Shown piece by piece: positions 11,049 through 23,845 of a stretch of DNA of 64,000 bases. Location: contig CP058667.1 of assembly GCA_020544305.1 (NCBI GenBank), positions 2,377,501-2,441,500 on the forward strand. Direction: 5' to 3'. Both the position numbers and the translations under genes were made by a program. The notes beneath the pieces are model-generated. The model did no database searches, was not told the origin of the DNA, and saw only the letters and a program-made list of their open reading frames with translations. This DNA is from Staphylococcus taiwanensis (GTDB lineage Bacteria > Bacillota > Bacilli > Staphylococcales > Staphylococcaceae). How positions within the stretch are numbered: position 1 is the first letter of the stretch; every line of letters begins with the position of its first letter.

Positions 11049-12655
11049 GAATGTCGTCCTTTCTTTATATGATATAACTTATCACCAAATGGCAAGTGTT
11101 TTAACTCTTTATATCCTAAAATATTAAGTTTCATTATCAATATTAATAATACGGCAACACCTATGATAGCTACAACTAATAGTTCTACCAACCCACCTAA
11201 ACGTCCAGTCGGAGGCAATATGTGCATGACAAGTTGAATAATAATTGTCATCATTACTAATGCTGCTAACATTTTGAAAATAAAATGACGCATACGACTA
11301 AAACGATAATGTTTAATTACTTCATAATGTAATATAACAACAAAGAGTGCTAATGACAGTACTGTACTTATACTTGCACCAGCTATACCAAAGGAATGAA
11401 TCATTAATACGTTTAATATAGCTTTAGCTAACAATCCTGCTACGATTCCAATTAAAATAGGGCGAATCTGATTAAGCACTTGCAATAATGCAATATCCAT
11501 CATTATTAAGGATACACAAATGACCGTCAACATATAAAATCCTAATGTAAAACCTAGACTGTCTGTTTTAAAAAAGACATGATTCATCATAGGCAACAAA
11601 TTAATGAGGCCGATACCAGCTGCTGCACTAATTAAAATTGTTATTTTAAGTGAAGCATTGGCATAACGATTCATTTTCACGTGATTATGGGCTTCAATTG
11701 CTTCGGTTAGCAAAGGAATAAGTACAAAACTAAATGTTGTCGTAACGATTAAGCCCATTTGTATAAATGAAGCGCCACGATCATATATACCTTTTTGCAT
11801 AATAGCATTTTTAAAATGTAGACCGTAAGATTGCAATGTATGAACGACGGTAAAACTATCGATAAATTGCCATAGTATAACTAGTAACTGGCTCAATGCA
11901 AAGATAAGCGTGGACATAAGAAGTCCTTTCCACGGTATCGATAGTGTTTGGTTCTGCATTTTCAAAGGGAAGGGTTTAGTCATCATTAGAAATAGACTAG
12001 AGCCTAAGAACCCAAGTGCAGAGGCCAAGATAGCAATCGTTCCAGCTTGATAAATCGTCCAATCTTTCATCATGAACAACATAATTGCTATGATGATAAA
12101 ACCTACACGAATAAATTGTTCTATAACCTGGGAAATAGCCGGAATATTCATTTGCTGTTTGTTTTGATAGAAGCCACGAAAGACACCAAGTACTCCGATA
12201 AACAAATAACTAAAACTGGCCATTCTAAGCATTGGTGCAAGTCGGGGGTCTCCCATTAGTATTGCAAGTGGATGTGCTAGAACCAAGATAGCTGCGAAGA
12301 TGATCACACCTATCATTTGGAAACGTATGAGCACTTTTGAAAAAGCAGGTGCACTACCACTACTGCCAAGTGTTTGTGTAACCGCACTCGGGATTGCATT
12401 CATCGATAAAATCATTCCCAATGCAACAATAGGATATATCTGTTGATAAGCATATAATCCAGTATCACCAAGCACATTCTGATAAGGGACACGATAAATG
12501 GCACTAAGCACCTTTACAATAATAAGCGCTAAGGTCAAAATAACGACCCCATTGAAAGCTGCATGTTCTGATGTCCTTCTCTCTCCTACATGCTTTGAAC
12601 CAGACAATTTCGACTTGTTTGCGTTCTCAGATTTAGACATGGATTTAAAGCTCAT
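11045..12655 (-). CDS. SpoVB-like polysaccharide/lipid flippase (MVF/MOP superfamily)
   Basis: Integral membrane protein of about 536 residues with some 14 predicted transmembrane segments, belonging to the polysaccharide transporter/MurJ-like superfamily. The first segment ([23 protein letters not shown]) and the [20 protein letters not shown] region are typical. Homologues are annotated as stage V sporulation protein B, although staphylococci do not sporulate; the substrate is likely a lipid-linked glycan, but that is inference. I chose the ATG at 12655; a TTG at 12661 has a slightly better-spaced ribosome-binding site. It overlaps the mfd stop by 11 bases. Confidence 0.85.
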   Translation of the reverse strand: MSFKSMSKSENANKSKLSGSKHVGERRTSEHAAFNGVVILTLALIIVKVLSAIYRVPYQNVLGDTGLYAYQQIYPIVALGMILSMNAIPSAVTQTLGSSGSAPAFSKVLIRFQMIGVIIFAAILVLAHPLAILMGDPRLAPMLRMASFSYLFIGVLGVFRGFYQNKQQMNIPAISQVIEQFIRVGFIIIAIMLFMMKDWTIYQAGTIAILASALGFLGSSLFLMMTKPFPLKMQNQTLSIPWKGLLMSTLIFALSQLLVILWQFIDSFTVVHTLQSYGLHFKNAIMQKGIYDRGASFIQMGLIVTTTFSFVLIPLLTEAIEAHNHVKMNRYANASLKITILISAAAGIGLINLLPMMNHVFFKTDSLGFTLGFYMLTVICVSLIMMDIALLQVLNQIRPILIGIVAGLLAKAILNVLMIHSFGIAGASISTVLSLALFVVILHYEVIKHYRFSRMRHFIFKMLAALVMMTIIIQLVMHILPPTGRLGGLVELLVVAIIGVAVLLILIMKLNILGYKELKHLPFGDKLYHIKKGRHS

Positions 12656-15600
12656 TTTCAATAACCATACTTCCTTCAAGACATTTCACTAAGAATTTCA
12701 AGTTGTCTAACCATTGTTTAGATTTAGTTAGCATTACATGCATTTTACCTTCTTTAACACCTAACTTCATCGCACGACCTAATGGTTGCGTCTGTTTAAA
12801 CAATTCTTCTCCATTGATTTGTTCTGTCGCTTTAGTAGATAGAGAAACCTCTATTTGCTTACCTTTGTCTTTAATTAATGTCACACCAGCATATAACGCA
12901 TGTATTTTAATCTCTACCATTTCTAATAAACGTTCAACTTCAACCGGATAGTCATTGAAGCGATCAATTAACTCATCTTTAATATCAAAAAGTTGTTCTT
13001 CTGTTTCAACTTTACGTAACTTTTTATAAATTTCAATTTTAGCTTGTTCATTTTGAATATATTCGGCTGGTAAGTAGGCATCCAGGTTAAGTTCCATTTC
13101 TACTTCTGGTGCATCAGGTTCTTCTTCTTTGATTCCACGTTTTTCATTAACCGCTTCTTCTAACATTTGTGAATAAAGGTCGAAACCGACAGAATCAATA
13201 AAGCCATGTTGTTGTTTACCTAATAAGTTTCCGGCACCACGTATATTTAAATCTCGCATCGCAATTTTAAATCCAGAACCTAATTCAGTAAATTCTTTAA
13301 TCGCTTGTAAACGTTCTTCGGCAGTTTCTGTTAACACTTTATTGGCTGAATGTAGGAAGTAGGCATAACCAATACGACTTGATCGCCCTACACGACCTCG
13401 TAATTGATATAACTGACTTAAACCGAAGCGGTCTGCTTCTTCAATGATTAATGTATTGGCATTAGGGACATCTACCCCTGTTTCTATAATTGTAGTTGTG
13501 ACTAAGATATCGTATTCACCGTTAATGAAACTTAACATAGTTTCTTCTAAATCACGTTCAGTCATTTGACCATGTGCCACTGCGATATTCGCACCAGGCA
13601 TTAGCATTTGGAGTTGTTCACGCTTTTCATAAATAGATTGAACTCTGTTATATAGATAGAATACTTGTCCATCACGTGATAGCTCGCGTTCTAAAGCTTC
13701 TTTGATAAAATTACTGTTCTGCTCCAACACATAGGTTTGTACTGGGAAACGATTCTCTGGTGGCGTTTCAATAACAGATAAATCTCGCACACCTAGCATA
13801 CTCATGTGTAATGTTCTAGGAATCGGTGTTGCTGTTAAAGTCAACACATCAACGTTAGTCTTCATTGTTTTAATACGTTCTTTATGACGTACACCAAAGC
13901 GTTGTTCTTCATCGACAACTAATAAGCCTAAATCTTTGTATTGAATATCTTTACTGAGTAATTTATGTGTCCCAACAACAATATCCACGTATCCAGATTT
14001 GAGACCCTCTTTTGTCTCTTTGACTTCTTTGGTTGAACGGAATCGACTAATCAACTCAATACGTACAGGGAAATCTTGCATACGTTCAATTAACGTTTCA
14101 TAATGTTGTTGCGCTAAGATAGTTGTAGGCACTAGAAATGCAACTTGCTTCCCTTCCATTACCGCTTTAAACGCTGCACGCACAGCAACTTCAGTCTTAC
14201 CATAACCAACATCACCACATAACAATCTATCCATTGGACGCTCACGTTCCATGTCGCCTTTAATCTCTTCGATTGATTTTGCTTGGTCAGGTGTCAGTTC
14301 ATACGGGAAGTCCATTTCAAACGCATGCTGTTCAGCAGTATCCTCACCATATTGATAACCAACCGACATTTCTCTTTCTTTGTATAAAGCAATTAATTCA
14401 TCAGCAATATCTTCGACACTTTGTTGAACTTTAGCTTTCGTCTTTTTCCACTCTGAACCACCAAGTTTATTTAACTTTGGTGATTTATCTTCAGAAGCGA
14501 CGTATTTTTGTACTTGATCCATTTGGTCAACAGGTACAAAGAGTTGATCCGTGCCTTTATATTGCAATTTAATGTAGTCTCTGTGAACATCGCCAACTTC
14601 TAGCGTTTCTACACCTAAATAACGTCCCACACCATGGTGTACATGTACGATATAATCGCCTACATTTAAATCTTGATATGACTTAATCTTTTCCGCATTA
14701 GACATGGTCTTAGTACGTTTACGTTGTTTCTTCTGTTTCGTTTTGAAAAGCTCTCGCTCAGTGATAACAACCAATTGCATATATGGCAATTCGAAACCTT
14801 CAGATAAACTACCTTCTGTAACAATGGCTTGTCCACTTTGTATATCATTATGAACATGCGTCACAGTTGGAATATGCATCTCATTTAACATAGATTGTAT
14901 TCGTTCAACTTTGGTTTCCGTCTCGACTAATACCACGATTGTATAGTCATTGTGTACATAGCGTTGAAATTCTGAACGCATGATATCGTACTGACCGTAA
15001 AATTGTTGCACAGGTTTACATGAGAATTTAATGATATGTTGTAACTGTACCGGCATCGAAGACGTAAACAATGTAAAGTAGGTAACTGGATAATTGCCTA
15101 ATAATGTTTCAAAACCATCATATTGCATAAATGATTGCCCTATGAAGCCATTACCACTCTCAATTAGATTTTGAATAAAGTCATCCACTTCAGTTGTTAG
15201 TGTCTTTTCAGTTTCTTTAATACGGTTGTATTCATCGGCTACAATGATGGCATCCTTTTCAAAATAATCAATCAGTGTAGACGGTTGTTTATACATAAAT
15301 GCTACGAGGCGACGTAACAATTGATGATCAAAAAATGTAGATTCAAAGAGTTTAAAACTTTCATATATCTCTTTCAAATCATTTCTTACTGATTTATCAA
15401 TCTTAGGTCTCGTTTCTTCATACGCTTGTTTTAATTCAGTTTGTAAGTGTTGAATCACATCTTCTGTGATGACATAGTCACTTGCAGTAGTAATATCGAT
15501 CTTTTCAACGTTATCGTTTGAACGTTGCGTTTCAACATCAAAATCACGAATCGAATCAACTTCCGTATCGAATAATTCAATGCGGACAGGTTGCCCGATT

Positions 15601-16154
15601 AACGGATAGATATCAATAATGCCACCACGTAGAGAGAATTCGCCAATGTGTGATACGACGCTCTCGCGACGATATCCCATGTTCACTAATTTATTTAAAA
15701 AGTCATCTACATCAATATCATCGCCCACTTGTAACGTCATCTGATGGTCTTTCCATAATTCTACTGGTGTTAGCCATTTTTTTAAGCCATTTAATGGAAC
15801 GATAAATAACCCTTTCTCATTATGAGCTAATGCGGTTAGTGTTCTTACACGTTCACTCATAAGTTGAGGGCTTTGCGTTGAAAATTCTTCAGTCATAATA
15901 TCTTGAACAGGATATTTATAAACATCTGAATCATTCACATATTGCAGAATATCTGTTTCTAATTTATCTGCTTGATATAAGTTGTTGGTGATTAACAACA
16001 TCTGTTTTTTATCTTTTAGGTACTTTTCAGCAATAATCGTTGCCTTGGCTGAGGGAGATAGGCCGGTAACAAGAATATTCTCTTGACCAAAAACATCGTC
16101 TAGTTCTTGGAAGCGTTTGTCGTTTTGAATATAATCTGAAATGACTGTTCTCAA
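12645..16154 (-). CDS. mfd: Transcription-repair coupling factor
   Basis: SF2 DNA translocase that removes stalled RNA polymerase and recruits UvrA. At 1169 residues it has full length. Visible in order are the UvrB-homology module, the RNA-polymerase-interacting domain ([18 protein letters not shown]), the helicase core with Walker [51 protein letters not shown] and the TRG motif ([14 protein letters not shown]), then the C-terminal domain. It overlaps the pth stop by 4 bases. Confidence 0.97.
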   Translation of the reverse strand: MRTVISDYIQNDKRFQELDDVFGQENILVTGLSPSAKATIIAEKYLKDKKQMLLITNNLYQADKLETDILQYVNDSDVYKYPVQDIMTEEFSTQSPQLMSERVRTLTALAHNEKGLFIVPLNGLKKWLTPVELWKDHQMTLQVGDDIDVDDFLNKLVNMGYRRESVVSHIGEFSLRGGIIDIYPLIGQPVRIELFDTEVDSIRDFDVETQRSNDNVEKIDITTASDYVITEDVIQHLQTELKQAYEETRPKIDKSVRNDLKEIYESFKLFESTFFDHQLLRRLVAFMYKQPSTLIDYFEKDAIIVADEYNRIKETEKTLTTEVDDFIQNLIESGNGFIGQSFMQYDGFETLLGNYPVTYFTLFTSSMPVQLQHIIKFSCKPVQQFYGQYDIMRSEFQRYVHNDYTIVVLVETETKVERIQSMLNEMHIPTVTHVHNDIQSGQAIVTEGSLSEGFELPYMQLVVITERELFKTKQKKQRKRTKTMSNAEKIKSYQDLNVGDYIVHVHHGVGRYLGVETLEVGDVHRDYIKLQYKGTDQLFVPVDQMDQVQKYVASEDKSPKLNKLGGSEWKKTKAKVQQSVEDIADELIALYKEREMSVGYQYGEDTAEQHAFEMDFPYELTPDQAKSIEEIKGDMERERPMDRLLCGDVGYGKTEVAVRAAFKAVMEGKQVAFLVPTTILAQQHYETLIERMQDFPVRIELISRFRSTKEVKETKEGLKSGYVDIVVGTHKLLSKDIQYKDLGLLVVDEEQRFGVRHKERIKTMKTNVDVLTLTATPIPRTLHMSMLGVRDLSVIETPPENRFPVQTYVLEQNSNFIKEALERELSRDGQVFYLYNRVQSIYEKREQLQMLMPGANIAVAHGQMTERDLEETMLSFINGEYDILVTTTIIETGVDVPNANTLIIEEADRFGLSQLYQLRGRVGRSSRIGYAYFLHSANKVLTETAEERLQAIKEFTELGSGFKIAMRDLNIRGAGNLLGKQQHGFIDSVGFDLYSQMLEEAVNEKRGIKEEEPDAPEVEMELNLDAYLPAEYIQNEQAKIEIYKKLRKVETEEQLFDIKDELIDRFNDYPVEVERLLEMVEIKIHALYAGVTLIKDKGKQIEVSLSTKATEQINGEELFKQTQPLGRAMKLGVKEGKMHVMLTKSKQWLDNLKFLVKCLEGSMVIENEL

Positions 16155-16723
16155 TTGACTTCTCCATTATATTCATTCATTACATGATCAAAGCGTGAAC
16201 TTTCGATAAATGCTTCAACGGCTTGTGCTGAATGTTCAATCACTTTGTCCATTGTCATCATTTCTTCTTTTGAAAATTTCTGCAATACATAATCCGGAAC
16301 TGACATGCCATTTGTTGGTCTCCCTACACCAATACGAATACGTTTAAATTGATCTGTACCTAAATGTTTTATAATTGATTTCATGCCATTATGACCACCA
16401 GCACTACCTTTTTGGCGCAAACGAATGTGTCCTTGAGATAAGTCTAAATCATCATACAATACAATCAAATCATCTACGTCTACATTATAATAGTCCATTA
16501 ACGGTCCAACAGCTTCTCCTGAAAGGTTCATCATTGTCATGGGTTCGATAAATAACACCTTATCGCCATTAAGATGTTCAATCGTGTAAGCTCCTTTAAA
16601 TTTTTGTTTATCTAAAGTAAAATGATGTTTTTCTAAAATGTAATCAATTACTTCAAAGCCAATATTGTGTCTTGTTAATTCATAACGTTTACCTATATTT
16701 CCAAGACCCACAATACATTTCAT
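16151..16723 (-). CDS. pth: Peptidyl-tRNA hydrolase
   Basis: Recycles peptidyl-tRNA released prematurely from ribosomes. The 190-residue protein has the family signature [18 protein letters not shown] with catalytic His19, then [11 protein letters not shown] and the [12 protein letters not shown] motif. It starts the pth-mfd-flippase-yabN-rqcP chain of overlapping genes. A GAGGTAGC ribosome-binding site precedes the ATG. Confidence 0.97.
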   Translation of the reverse strand: MKCIVGLGNIGKRYELTRHNIGFEVIDYILEKHHFTLDKQKFKGAYTIEHLNGDKVLFIEPMTMMNLSGEAVGPLMDYYNVDVDDLIVLYDDLDLSQGHIRLRQKGSAGGHNGMKSIIKHLGTDQFKRIRIGVGRPTNGMSVPDYVLQKFSKEEMMTMDKVIEHSAQAVEAFIESSRFDHVMNEYNGEVN

Positions 16724-16820
16724 ACGCTGCTACCTCCATTGTGTTCGTTTTATACATTTATCTAAAAAGACGGGAACGTATATTGATTAATCATTATTCT
16801 ATAACATTCCCTATAATAAC

Positions 16821-16858
16821 ACAAAAAGCACCATGCTTATGTTAATAAGCACAGTGCT
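16821..16858 (-). terminator. Intrinsic terminator of rplY
   Basis: 14-bp stem with two G-U pairs (16827-16840 with 16845-16858), tetraloop, then TTTTTG on the minus strand. It separates rplY from the pth-mfd unit. Confidence 0.88.
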
Positions 16859-16905
16859 ATTTGACTATTTATAGCGTATAAGCAATATAGAAAACGTTAA
16901 ACGAA

Positions 16906-17580
16906 TTATTCTTCGTCTTTATTTTCTTCTTTGTCTTCTTCTTCGCTATCTTCTTTGTCTTCACCAACTACTTCAGGTTCTTCAGTTGCTGCTTCACCTT
17001 CCATAGCTTCAACTTCTTCTTCAGTAGGTTCATCAGTTGGAGGAACTACTGTTACAACAGATTCTTCTGGGTCGTTTTCAATTGTGAAATCGCCAGATAC
17101 TTTAATATCTGCAACTGAGTAGCTGTCATTTACTTCTAATTCAGTAATGTCAACTTCGATTGACTCAGGGATATTTTCTGGAGTTGCTGTAACTTGTAAG
17201 TCGAATAATGGTTGTTCAACTACGCCACCTTCTTTAGCGCCAGCAGCTTCACCTACTAAGTGAACTGGTACATCAACAGTACGTTCTTCAGTCATGTTGA
17301 TTGCTAAGAAGTCAATGTGTGTAATTTGGTTTTTAAGTGGGTCAAATTGATAATCTGACACCATTACTTTAATTGATTTAGAACCTACGCCTAAATCGAT
17401 AACACCGTTACGTCCTACTTCACGGATAACTTTGATGAATTCAACTTCATCAACTTTAACTGAAGTATTTTTAGTACCATAACCATAAACAACTGCAGGT
17501 ACTTTACCTGTATTACGTAGTTTTTTAAGGTCAGAACGTGTTTGTTTACCTTGACGGATGATTGACTTTAATGAAGTCAT
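16906..17580 (-). CDS. rplY: 50S ribosomal protein L25/Ctc-type
   Basis: 5S-rRNA-binding protein of the general-stress CTC family. The 224-residue protein has the L25 domain ([29 protein letters not shown]) and the beta-rich TL5 C-terminal domain, followed by a ~45-residue Glu/Asp tail ([18 protein letters not shown] onward), longer than many homologues. An in-frame GTG exists at 17592, but the AAAGGTGG site sits 8 bases before the ATG at 17580, which I take as the start. It has its own promoter and a long leader. Confidence 0.94.
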   Translation of the reverse strand: MTSLKSIIRQGKQTRSDLKKLRNTGKVPAVVYGYGTKNTSVKVDEVEFIKVIREVGRNGVIDLGVGSKSIKVMVSDYQFDPLKNQITHIDFLAINMTEERTVDVPVHLVGEAAGAKEGGVVEQPLFDLQVTATPENIPESIEVDITELEVNDSYSVADIKVSGDFTIENDPEESVVTVVPPTDEPTEEEVEAMEGEAATEEPEVVGEDKEDSEEEDKEENKDEE

Positions 17581-17592
17581 TCGTATTTCCAC

Positions 17593-17719
17593 CTTTCATT
17601 TTCAAGTCTAGTGACTTATTCTCGTGAGAAACTTAAGTACTGGACTTCCCTTCACTTACCCATCAACTTAATAAGTTGCTTGCAAGTGTTTATTAGTTCG
17701 TAAAACCACGAACGAATGT
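17593..17719 (-). promoter_or_regulatory. rplY 5' leader with potential hairpins
   Basis: About 130 bases lie between the rplY -10 element and the start codon. Within them are TTCGTGG-TTTTA-CGAA near the 5' end (around 17697-17712), AACTTATTAAGTT (a palindrome near 17669-17681) and a TTCTCACGAGAA element near the 3' end. Such structure would suit an autoregulated ribosomal-protein leader, but no specific family was recognised. Confidence 0.35.
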
Positions 17720-17748
17720 ATTATACACGGTTGAAATATATAAGTCAA
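17720..17748 (-). promoter_or_regulatory. Strong sigma-A promoter of rplY
   Basis: TTGACT (17743-17748), 17-base spacer and TATAAT (17720-17725) on the minus strand, one base short of full consensus. It lies between prs and rplY. Confidence 0.75.
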
Positions 17749-17763
17749 ATTCATTTGTAAACT

Positions 17764-18729
17764 TTAGTCAAATAATACACTGACTGATTCTCGTTCATAC
17801 ACACGAATAATAGCTTGTGCTAATAAACCAGCCACTGATAATTCTTTTGTGTTTGATGGCTTACGAGAGTCATCAAGTAAGATTGAGTTTGTAACGATTA
17901 ATTCTTTAATCGCTGAATTTTCGATACGTTCTTTTGCAGGACCAGATAATACTGGGTGTGTACAACAAGCGTATACATCTTTAGCACCTTTATCTTTAAG
18001 TGCTTGTGCAGCTAACGTAATTGTACCTGCTGTATCAATAATATCATCAATAATAATCGCTGTACGTCCTTCGATTTCTCCTACAATGTTCATAACTTCT
18101 GCTACGTTAGGTTTAGGACGACGTTTATCAATAATAGCAATCGGAGTTTTTAAAATGTCAGCAAGTTTACGTGCACGTGTAACACCACCATGGTCAGGTG
18201 ATACTACGACACATTCTTCAGGGTCGATGTTAGGGTCATTTTCAAAATGTTGACCAATGATAGGTACACCCATTAAATGGTCGATTGGAATATCAAAGAA
18301 TCCTTGAATTTGTGGTGCGTGTAAATCTAAAGCAATCATGCGATTAGCGCCAGCTGTTTCAATTAAGTTAGCTACTAATTTAGCTGTAATAGGTTCACGG
18401 CTACGTGCTTTTCTATCTTGTCGTGCATAACCATAGTATGGAACTGCAATATTAATATTTGCTGCTGAAGCACGCTTACATGCATCAATCATAATTAATA
18501 ATTCCATTAGGTGTAAATTAACTGGATTCGAAGTTGGTTGGATAATGAAGACATCACAACCACGAATACTTTCTTCAATATTGATTTGAATTTCACCATC
18601 ACTAAAGCGTTTTACAGAACATTTCCCTAATTCAATCCCTACACGATCAGCAACTTCTTGCGCTAACGGCTCATTTCCTTTTAAAGAGAAAATCTTTAAA
18701 GATGAATTCTTGTATTCATTATTTAACAT
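17764..18729 (-). CDS. prs: Ribose-phosphate pyrophosphokinase (PRPP synthetase)
   Basis: Makes PRPP from ribose 5-phosphate and ATP for purine, pyrimidine, histidine and tryptophan synthesis; it feeds hpt in this window. The 321-residue protein shows the N-terminal [18 protein letters not shown], flexible-loop [25 protein letters not shown] and the PRPP-binding loop [12 protein letters not shown]. The order glmU-prs-rplY is conserved in Firmicutes. The start ATG follows a TTGGAGGAC ribosome-binding site. Confidence 0.97.
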   Translation of the reverse strand: MLNNEYKNSSLKIFSLKGNEPLAQEVADRVGIELGKCSVKRFSDGEIQINIEESIRGCDVFIIQPTSNPVNLHLMELLIMIDACKRASAANINIAVPYYGYARQDRKARSREPITAKLVANLIETAGANRMIALDLHAPQIQGFFDIPIDHLMGVPIIGQHFENDPNIDPEECVVVSPDHGGVTRARKLADILKTPIAIIDKRRPKPNVAEVMNIVGEIEGRTAIIIDDIIDTAGTITLAAQALKDKGAKDVYACCTHPVLSGPAKERIENSAIKELIVTNSILLDDSRKPSNTKELSVAGLLAQAIIRVYERESVSVLFD

Positions 18730-18840
18730 TTATAGTCCTCCAATTTTTAACTTAGACACTTACATTATATAAAAAATTAGTCACTTTTACTATCTTCAAC
18801 AATAAATTGTAAAAAAGAGATACTTTATTTTATTAAAAAT

Positions 18841-20274
<1,434 letters not shown>

Positions 20275-20447
20275 TTATAAATCATACTTTGCAGATAAAA
20301 TATTTTACACTTCTTATTTATTATAATTTAACTCAACTTCGAGTTTCAAGATTAAAACGGTTTTGTAAATGTTAAGCATCACTAAGATGATCTAATTATA
20401 ATCAAACGTTCAGAAACCATGTGAAATTACATATAAATATAAAGTAT

Positions 20448-20600
20448 TTTGGCGAGACTCTTGAGGGAACAGTAATTTAATGAACCTAAGCGCATTTGCA
20501 ATTAGGTAAGTAGCTGTTCCCTAAAAAGGGCCTCAACACAGAGAAAATGAGTTAATCAGTTTCTACAAACAAAGCAAGTTGAGTAAGCGAGCCAACGATA
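20448..20600. repeat. Staphylococcal intergenic repeat-like element
   Basis: The plus strand reads GGCGAGACTCTTGAGGGAAC near its start and, on the minus strand, TTCTCTGTGTTGAGGCCC. Both phrases resemble, from memory, short intergenic repeats scattered through staphylococcal chromosomes. Internally GAGGGAACAG (20463-20472) pairs with CTGTTCCC (20513-20520), enclosing a ~40-base loop. There is no ORF. The assignment to a repeat family needs a genome-wide count. Confidence 0.45.
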
Positions 20601-20609
20601 CACAGTATT

Positions 20610-20656
20610 GTAAATAAAGAAGCCAGTAAATGAATTAAAAAACTCATTTACTGGCT
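20610..20656 (-). terminator. Hairpin terminator of spoVG
   Basis: A 13-bp perfect stem (20621-20633 with 20644-20656) lies 50 bases after the spoVG stop. The minus-strand tail TCTTTATTT is only moderately T-rich, so termination may be partial. Confidence 0.65.
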
Positions 20657-20705
20657 ATTTCTCTGGGAACGATGTCCCAAGCACATTATTTATTCTATAT
20701 TTATT

Positions 20706-21008
20706 TTAAGCTTCGTCTGATTCTTCTGATGAAGCATTTTTATCAGGAATTACTTCATCTGTTTCGTCATATACTTTCATAACGGCATCTTGGATTTCTT
20801 GTCTCATATCAGAGTTGATTGGATGCGCGATATCACGGAATTCACCATCTGGTGTACGTTTGCTTGGCATAGCAACGAAAAGACCTGAGTTTCCTTCGAT
20901 TACACGTAAATCATGAATCACAAAAGCTTCATCAAGTGTAATTGAAACAAGTGCTTTCATTCTGCCATCTGTTTGTATTTTTCTAAGTCTTACATCTGTC
21001 ACTTTCAT
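20706..21008 (-). CDS. spoVG: Regulatory RNA/DNA-binding protein SpoVG
   Basis: 100-residue protein starting [11 protein letters not shown], with [32 protein letters not shown] split across the core and a charged tail ([12 protein letters not shown]). In S. aureus the yabJ-spoVG pair is a sigma-B-dependent effector of capsule, virulence and antibiotic susceptibility; SpoVG binds nucleic acids. Here it follows ridA after a 67-base gap and is probably co-transcribed. I found no sigma-B consensus (GTTT then GGGTAT) upstream of ridA. Confidence 0.96.
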   Translation of the reverse strand: MKVTDVRLRKIQTDGRMKALVSITLDEAFVIHDLRVIEGNSGLFVAMPSKRTPDGEFRDIAHPINSDMRQEIQDAVMKVYDETDEVIPDKNASSEESDEA

Positions 21009-21075
21009 GCAGTGAGCCCCCCCTAGTATATATCTTTGTTTGTTTAGAAGCTTGACAATGTTTTAATTAAGGAAA

Positions 21076-21456
21076 TTATATTCCTTTAACTTTACCTACA
21101 ACTTCAATTTCAACTTTAACATCTTTAGGTAAACGTGCAACTTCAACACAACTACGTGCTGGTTGATGATCACTAAAGTAGCTACCATAAACTTCATTTA
21201 TTTGTTGAAATTCATTCATATCAGAGATAAAAATTGTTGCTTTCACAACAGAATTTAAATCCGAACCAGCTTCCGCAAGTACAACTGATAAATTTTCAAG
21301 TACTTGTTTGGTTTGTTCTTTCACATCATCACTGACAATATTTCCTTCAGTATCTAATGGAATTTGTCCTGATGTGAATACTAAATTATTCACAACCATA
21401 GCGTGTGAGTATGGTCCTAAAGCTTCAGGTGCTTTATTAGTGTTAATTGTTTTCAT
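21076..21456 (-). CDS. ridA: RidA/YjgF enamine-imine deaminase (YabJ)
   Basis: Hydrolyses reactive 2-aminoacrylate-type enamines made by PLP enzymes. At 126 residues it is full length, with the family motifs APEALGPYSHAM, LVFTSGQIPLD, the Arg-containing PARSCVEVARLPKDVKVEIE and the conserved Glu of the active-site cleft. It lies 15 bases after purR and upstream of spoVG, the conserved purR-yabJ-spoVG order. Confidence 0.96.
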   Translation of the reverse strand: MKTINTNKAPEALGPYSHAMVVNNLVFTSGQIPLDTEGNIVSDDVKEQTKQVLENLSVVLAEAGSDLNSVVKATIFISDMNEFQQINEVYGSYFSDHQPARSCVEVARLPKDVKVEIEVVGKVKGI

Positions 21457-21471
21457 GCTGTAAAACTCCTT

Positions 21472-22296
21472 TTAAGAAAATTTAGACAAACTATTGCCGG
21501 GTTCTACTTTGAATTCCTGATTATATTCATCAACATCAGATAATTTAACTAAAGAAGTATAATCCTCAATCAACCTTTGTTTAACTTCTTTTGATTCTAC
21601 AAGTACAGATACCCCTTTTACTTGAGCTTTAAACTCATTCATGAGATTCATAACCCCATTGATTGAGCCTCCTGCTCGCATAAAATCATCTACTACTAGA
21701 ACATTAGAATTTTCCGCCAATGTTCGTTTTGACAGAACCATTGTCTCAATCTTACGTGATGAACCAGAAACGTAATTAATTGACACAGTAGAACCTTCTG
21801 TAACTTTATTGTCTTTTCTAATTACTACTACAGGTAAATTTAATACGTTCGCTACTGCGTTGGCAAGTGATATCCCTTTCGTAGCGATTGTTACAACAGC
21901 ATCCAACTCTTCTTCCATATAGATACTTGCTATTAATTTACCAACTTTATTAAGCAATGTAGGATTTCCTACTAAGTCTGATAAGAAAAGATAGCCTCCT
22001 GGTAATAGACGTTCTTTTTCTTGAAGCAATGTAATAATTTCATCAATAATTTCCGTTGCTTCTTCTTTACTCATCATCGGTTTATATGTCACGCCTCCAC
22101 TTGCTCCGGCCGTTGTGATTACTGTACCTAACTTTTCTTTTTGGAATGTATTTTTGATGATTTGGACGTCCTCACTAATTGAGGATTTAGCTTGTTTAAA
22201 TTTTTTCACAAAAAAAGTTAACGGTATTAACTGATTTGGATGATTCATTAAATATTGTGTCATAAAGACGATACGTTCGCTTCTTTTATACCTCAT
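21472..22296 (-). CDS. purR: Purine operon repressor PurR
   Basis: Represses purine synthesis and transport genes and is antagonised by PRPP. The 274-residue protein has an N-terminal winged-helix domain (RYKRSERIVFMTQYLMNHPNQ, then FKQAKSSISEDVQIIKNTF) and a phosphoribosyltransferase-like domain with the PRPP loop VLVVDDFMRAGGS. It begins 17 bases after ispE. Like prs and hpt nearby it responds to or uses PRPP. Confidence 0.96.
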   Translation of the reverse strand: MRYKRSERIVFMTQYLMNHPNQLIPLTFFVKKFKQAKSSISEDVQIIKNTFQKEKLGTVITTAGASGGVTYKPMMSKEEATEIIDEIITLLQEKERLLPGGYLFLSDLVGNPTLLNKVGKLIASIYMEEELDAVVTIATKGISLANAVANVLNLPVVVIRKDNKVTEGSTVSINYVSGSSRKIETMVLSKRTLAENSNVLVVDDFMRAGGSINGVMNLMNEFKAQVKGVSVLVESKEVKQRLIEDYTSLVKLSDVDEYNQEFKVEPGNSLSKFS

Positions 22297-22312
22297 ATGT
22301 TGTTCAACCCTT

Positions 22313-23161
22313 CTATCCTAATAATCTAACTAAATACACTTCATTACAGCAGCCATTCACAGCATTAAACACTTTTTTTGCTTGGCTTTCCTTTTGGGCA
22401 AGTCCATAAACAGTCGGACCACTGCCACTCATTAACGCCCCATCAGCACCACATTGCAACATATTATTTTTGATCTTTTCAATTTCAGGGTGCATAGACA
22501 TCGATACAGGCTCTAAACGATTAGATAAACTTTTACACAATTTATCATAATCTCCATCAGCAATCGCTTCTTCACACATTAATGTATCTACATAGTGCGC
22601 ATTATTTAAATCAAGTGCCCTAAACACGTCTGGAGAAGAAATGCCTAAATTGGGTTTAGCTAAGACAACCCATGCAGAAGGTGGTCTATTTAAGAACGTT
22701 ATTTTTTCACCTCTACCTTTACACAAAGCTGTTCGATTATAAATACAGAAAGGTACGTCTGTCCCAATTTGTATACCTAAATCGCTTAACTCTTCTAAAG
22801 ATATATCGAGATTAAATAATCGGTTTATACCGCGCATTGTTGCTGCTGCATCAGCTGAACCTCCAGCCAACCCTGCTGAAACAGGAATATCTTTATCTAT
22901 CGTTATCGTCACGCCTTGTTTTAGATCATACGTTTCCATCATTAACTTAGCTGCACGATAAGCCAAATTTTTTTGGTCATTCGGAACATAATTATGTTCA
23001 ATATCAACAATAATTTTTTTATCTTTTCTTTTTTGAAAAGATAAACGATCATTTAAATCAACAGTAGTCATAATCATACTAATTTCGTGATAACCATCAT
23101 CTCTTTTGAAAAGTGTATCGAGCGTCAAATTTATCTTGGCAGGTGCCGTTTCATATATCAT
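22313..23161 (-). CDS. ispE: 4-diphosphocytidyl-2-C-methyl-D-erythritol kinase-like protein
   Basis: GHMP kinase of 282 residues. Visible are the N-terminal [21 protein letters not shown], the ATP-binding [15 protein letters not shown] and the C-terminal [11 protein letters not shown]. In bacteria with the MEP isoprenoid pathway IspE phosphorylates CDP-ME. Staphylococci make isoprenoids by the mevalonate pathway, so the retained gene has an uncertain physiological substrate; the name reflects family membership. It is conserved upstream of purR. Confidence 0.92.
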   Translation of the reverse strand: MIYETAPAKINLTLDTLFKRDDGYHEISMIMTTVDLNDRLSFQKRKDKKIIVDIEHNYVPNDQKNLAYRAAKLMMETYDLKQGVTITIDKDIPVSAGLAGGSADAAATMRGINRLFNLDISLEELSDLGIQIGTDVPFCIYNRTALCKGRGEKITFLNRPPSAWVVLAKPNLGISSPDVFRALDLNNAHYVDTLMCEEAIADGDYDKLCKSLSNRLEPVSMSMHPEIEKIKNNMLQCGADGALMSGSGPTVYGLAQKESQAKKVFNAVNGCCNEVYLVRLLG

Positions 23162-23482
23162 TTTTCCGCCCTCTCTTCGTCAATAGTAATAAGATGATTT
23201 TAACATAAAGACTTAAATTATTTGATAGATATCGCACAAATTTATGTAAAATCTTAATGAAAGAGAATTATTAATCTACTAATATACGCTTTTTGATGAA
23301 ATTGTAGCATTTTCAAGTAAATTTGATGCATGCCATTTTGTCAAACTCGTCACAATCTTTCATCGGCTTTGTATATGTAAAATATAGATAAAAAAAAGAG
23401 TGTTGAACTATTATCAGCCCAACACCCAAATATGTTTGTATTATAGAGTCTGAAGAACACTAAACTCTATATTTATCTCTAA
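23162..23482. other. 321-bp intergenic region between veg and ispE
   Basis: AT-rich, with no ORF. It contains the veg terminator (23390-23427) and, on the minus strand, an extended -10-like TGCTACAAT (23301-23309) that may serve ispE-purR-ridA-spoVG. I see nothing else. Confidence 0.5.
23390..23427 (-). terminator. Intrinsic terminator of veg
   Basis: GGGTGTTG and CAACACTC arms (core GTGTTG 23400-23405 with CAACAC 23420-23425) followed by a run of seven or more T on the minus strand. Confidence 0.85.
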
Positions 23483-23746
23483 TTAGTGTGCAACTACTTC
23501 TTGATGATTATCTTCTTCAAATGAAACTTGTACGTTCTCTGTTAGCACATCCGTATATGTATACGAAACTCTTTCAAAATTATGCTTATCTTGGTCTAAT
23601 TCAACAATAAATACTGAAGGATATGTTTCTTTTAACACACCACAACGTTCAATTGTTTTTTTACGACCACCGTTGGCTTTAAGTACAATACGATTTCCTA
23701 AATGACAATCAATAGAATTTTTGATGTCCAAAATTGATTTTGGCAT
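23483..23746 (-). CDS. veg: Veg family protein
   Basis: Small 87-residue protein, [22 protein letters not shown] at the start, then [29 protein letters not shown]. In Bacillus, Veg is abundantly expressed and stimulates biofilm matrix genes by an unknown route. Here, as there, it is a short monocistronic gene with a strong promoter and a strong GAGGTGGAG ribosome-binding site, between ksgA and ispE. Confidence 0.93.
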   Translation of the reverse strand: MPKSILDIKNSIDCHLGNRIVLKANGGRKKTIERCGVLKETYPSVFIVELDQDKHNFERVSYTYTDVLTENVQVSFEEDNHQEVVAH

Positions 23747-23771
23747 ATTGCTCCACCTCGCTACAAGTTAC

Positions 23772-23801
23772 ATAATACCATATTTCGAGGTGTATTGTCA
23801 A
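23772..23801 (-). promoter_or_regulatory. Strong promoter of veg
   Basis: Consensus TTGACA (23796-23801), 18-base spacer and TATTAT (23772-23777) on the minus strand; the leader is only about 20 nt. Confidence 0.75.
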
Positions 23802-23845
23802 ATAAAATTTAAATTTTATCAAGGTAAATGCGCTTTGTCAACAAT

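Noticed and set aside
21457..21560. Sigma-B promoter upstream of ridA-spoVG, as in S. aureus
   Set aside because: No GTTT plus GGGTAT pair at the proper spacing was found.
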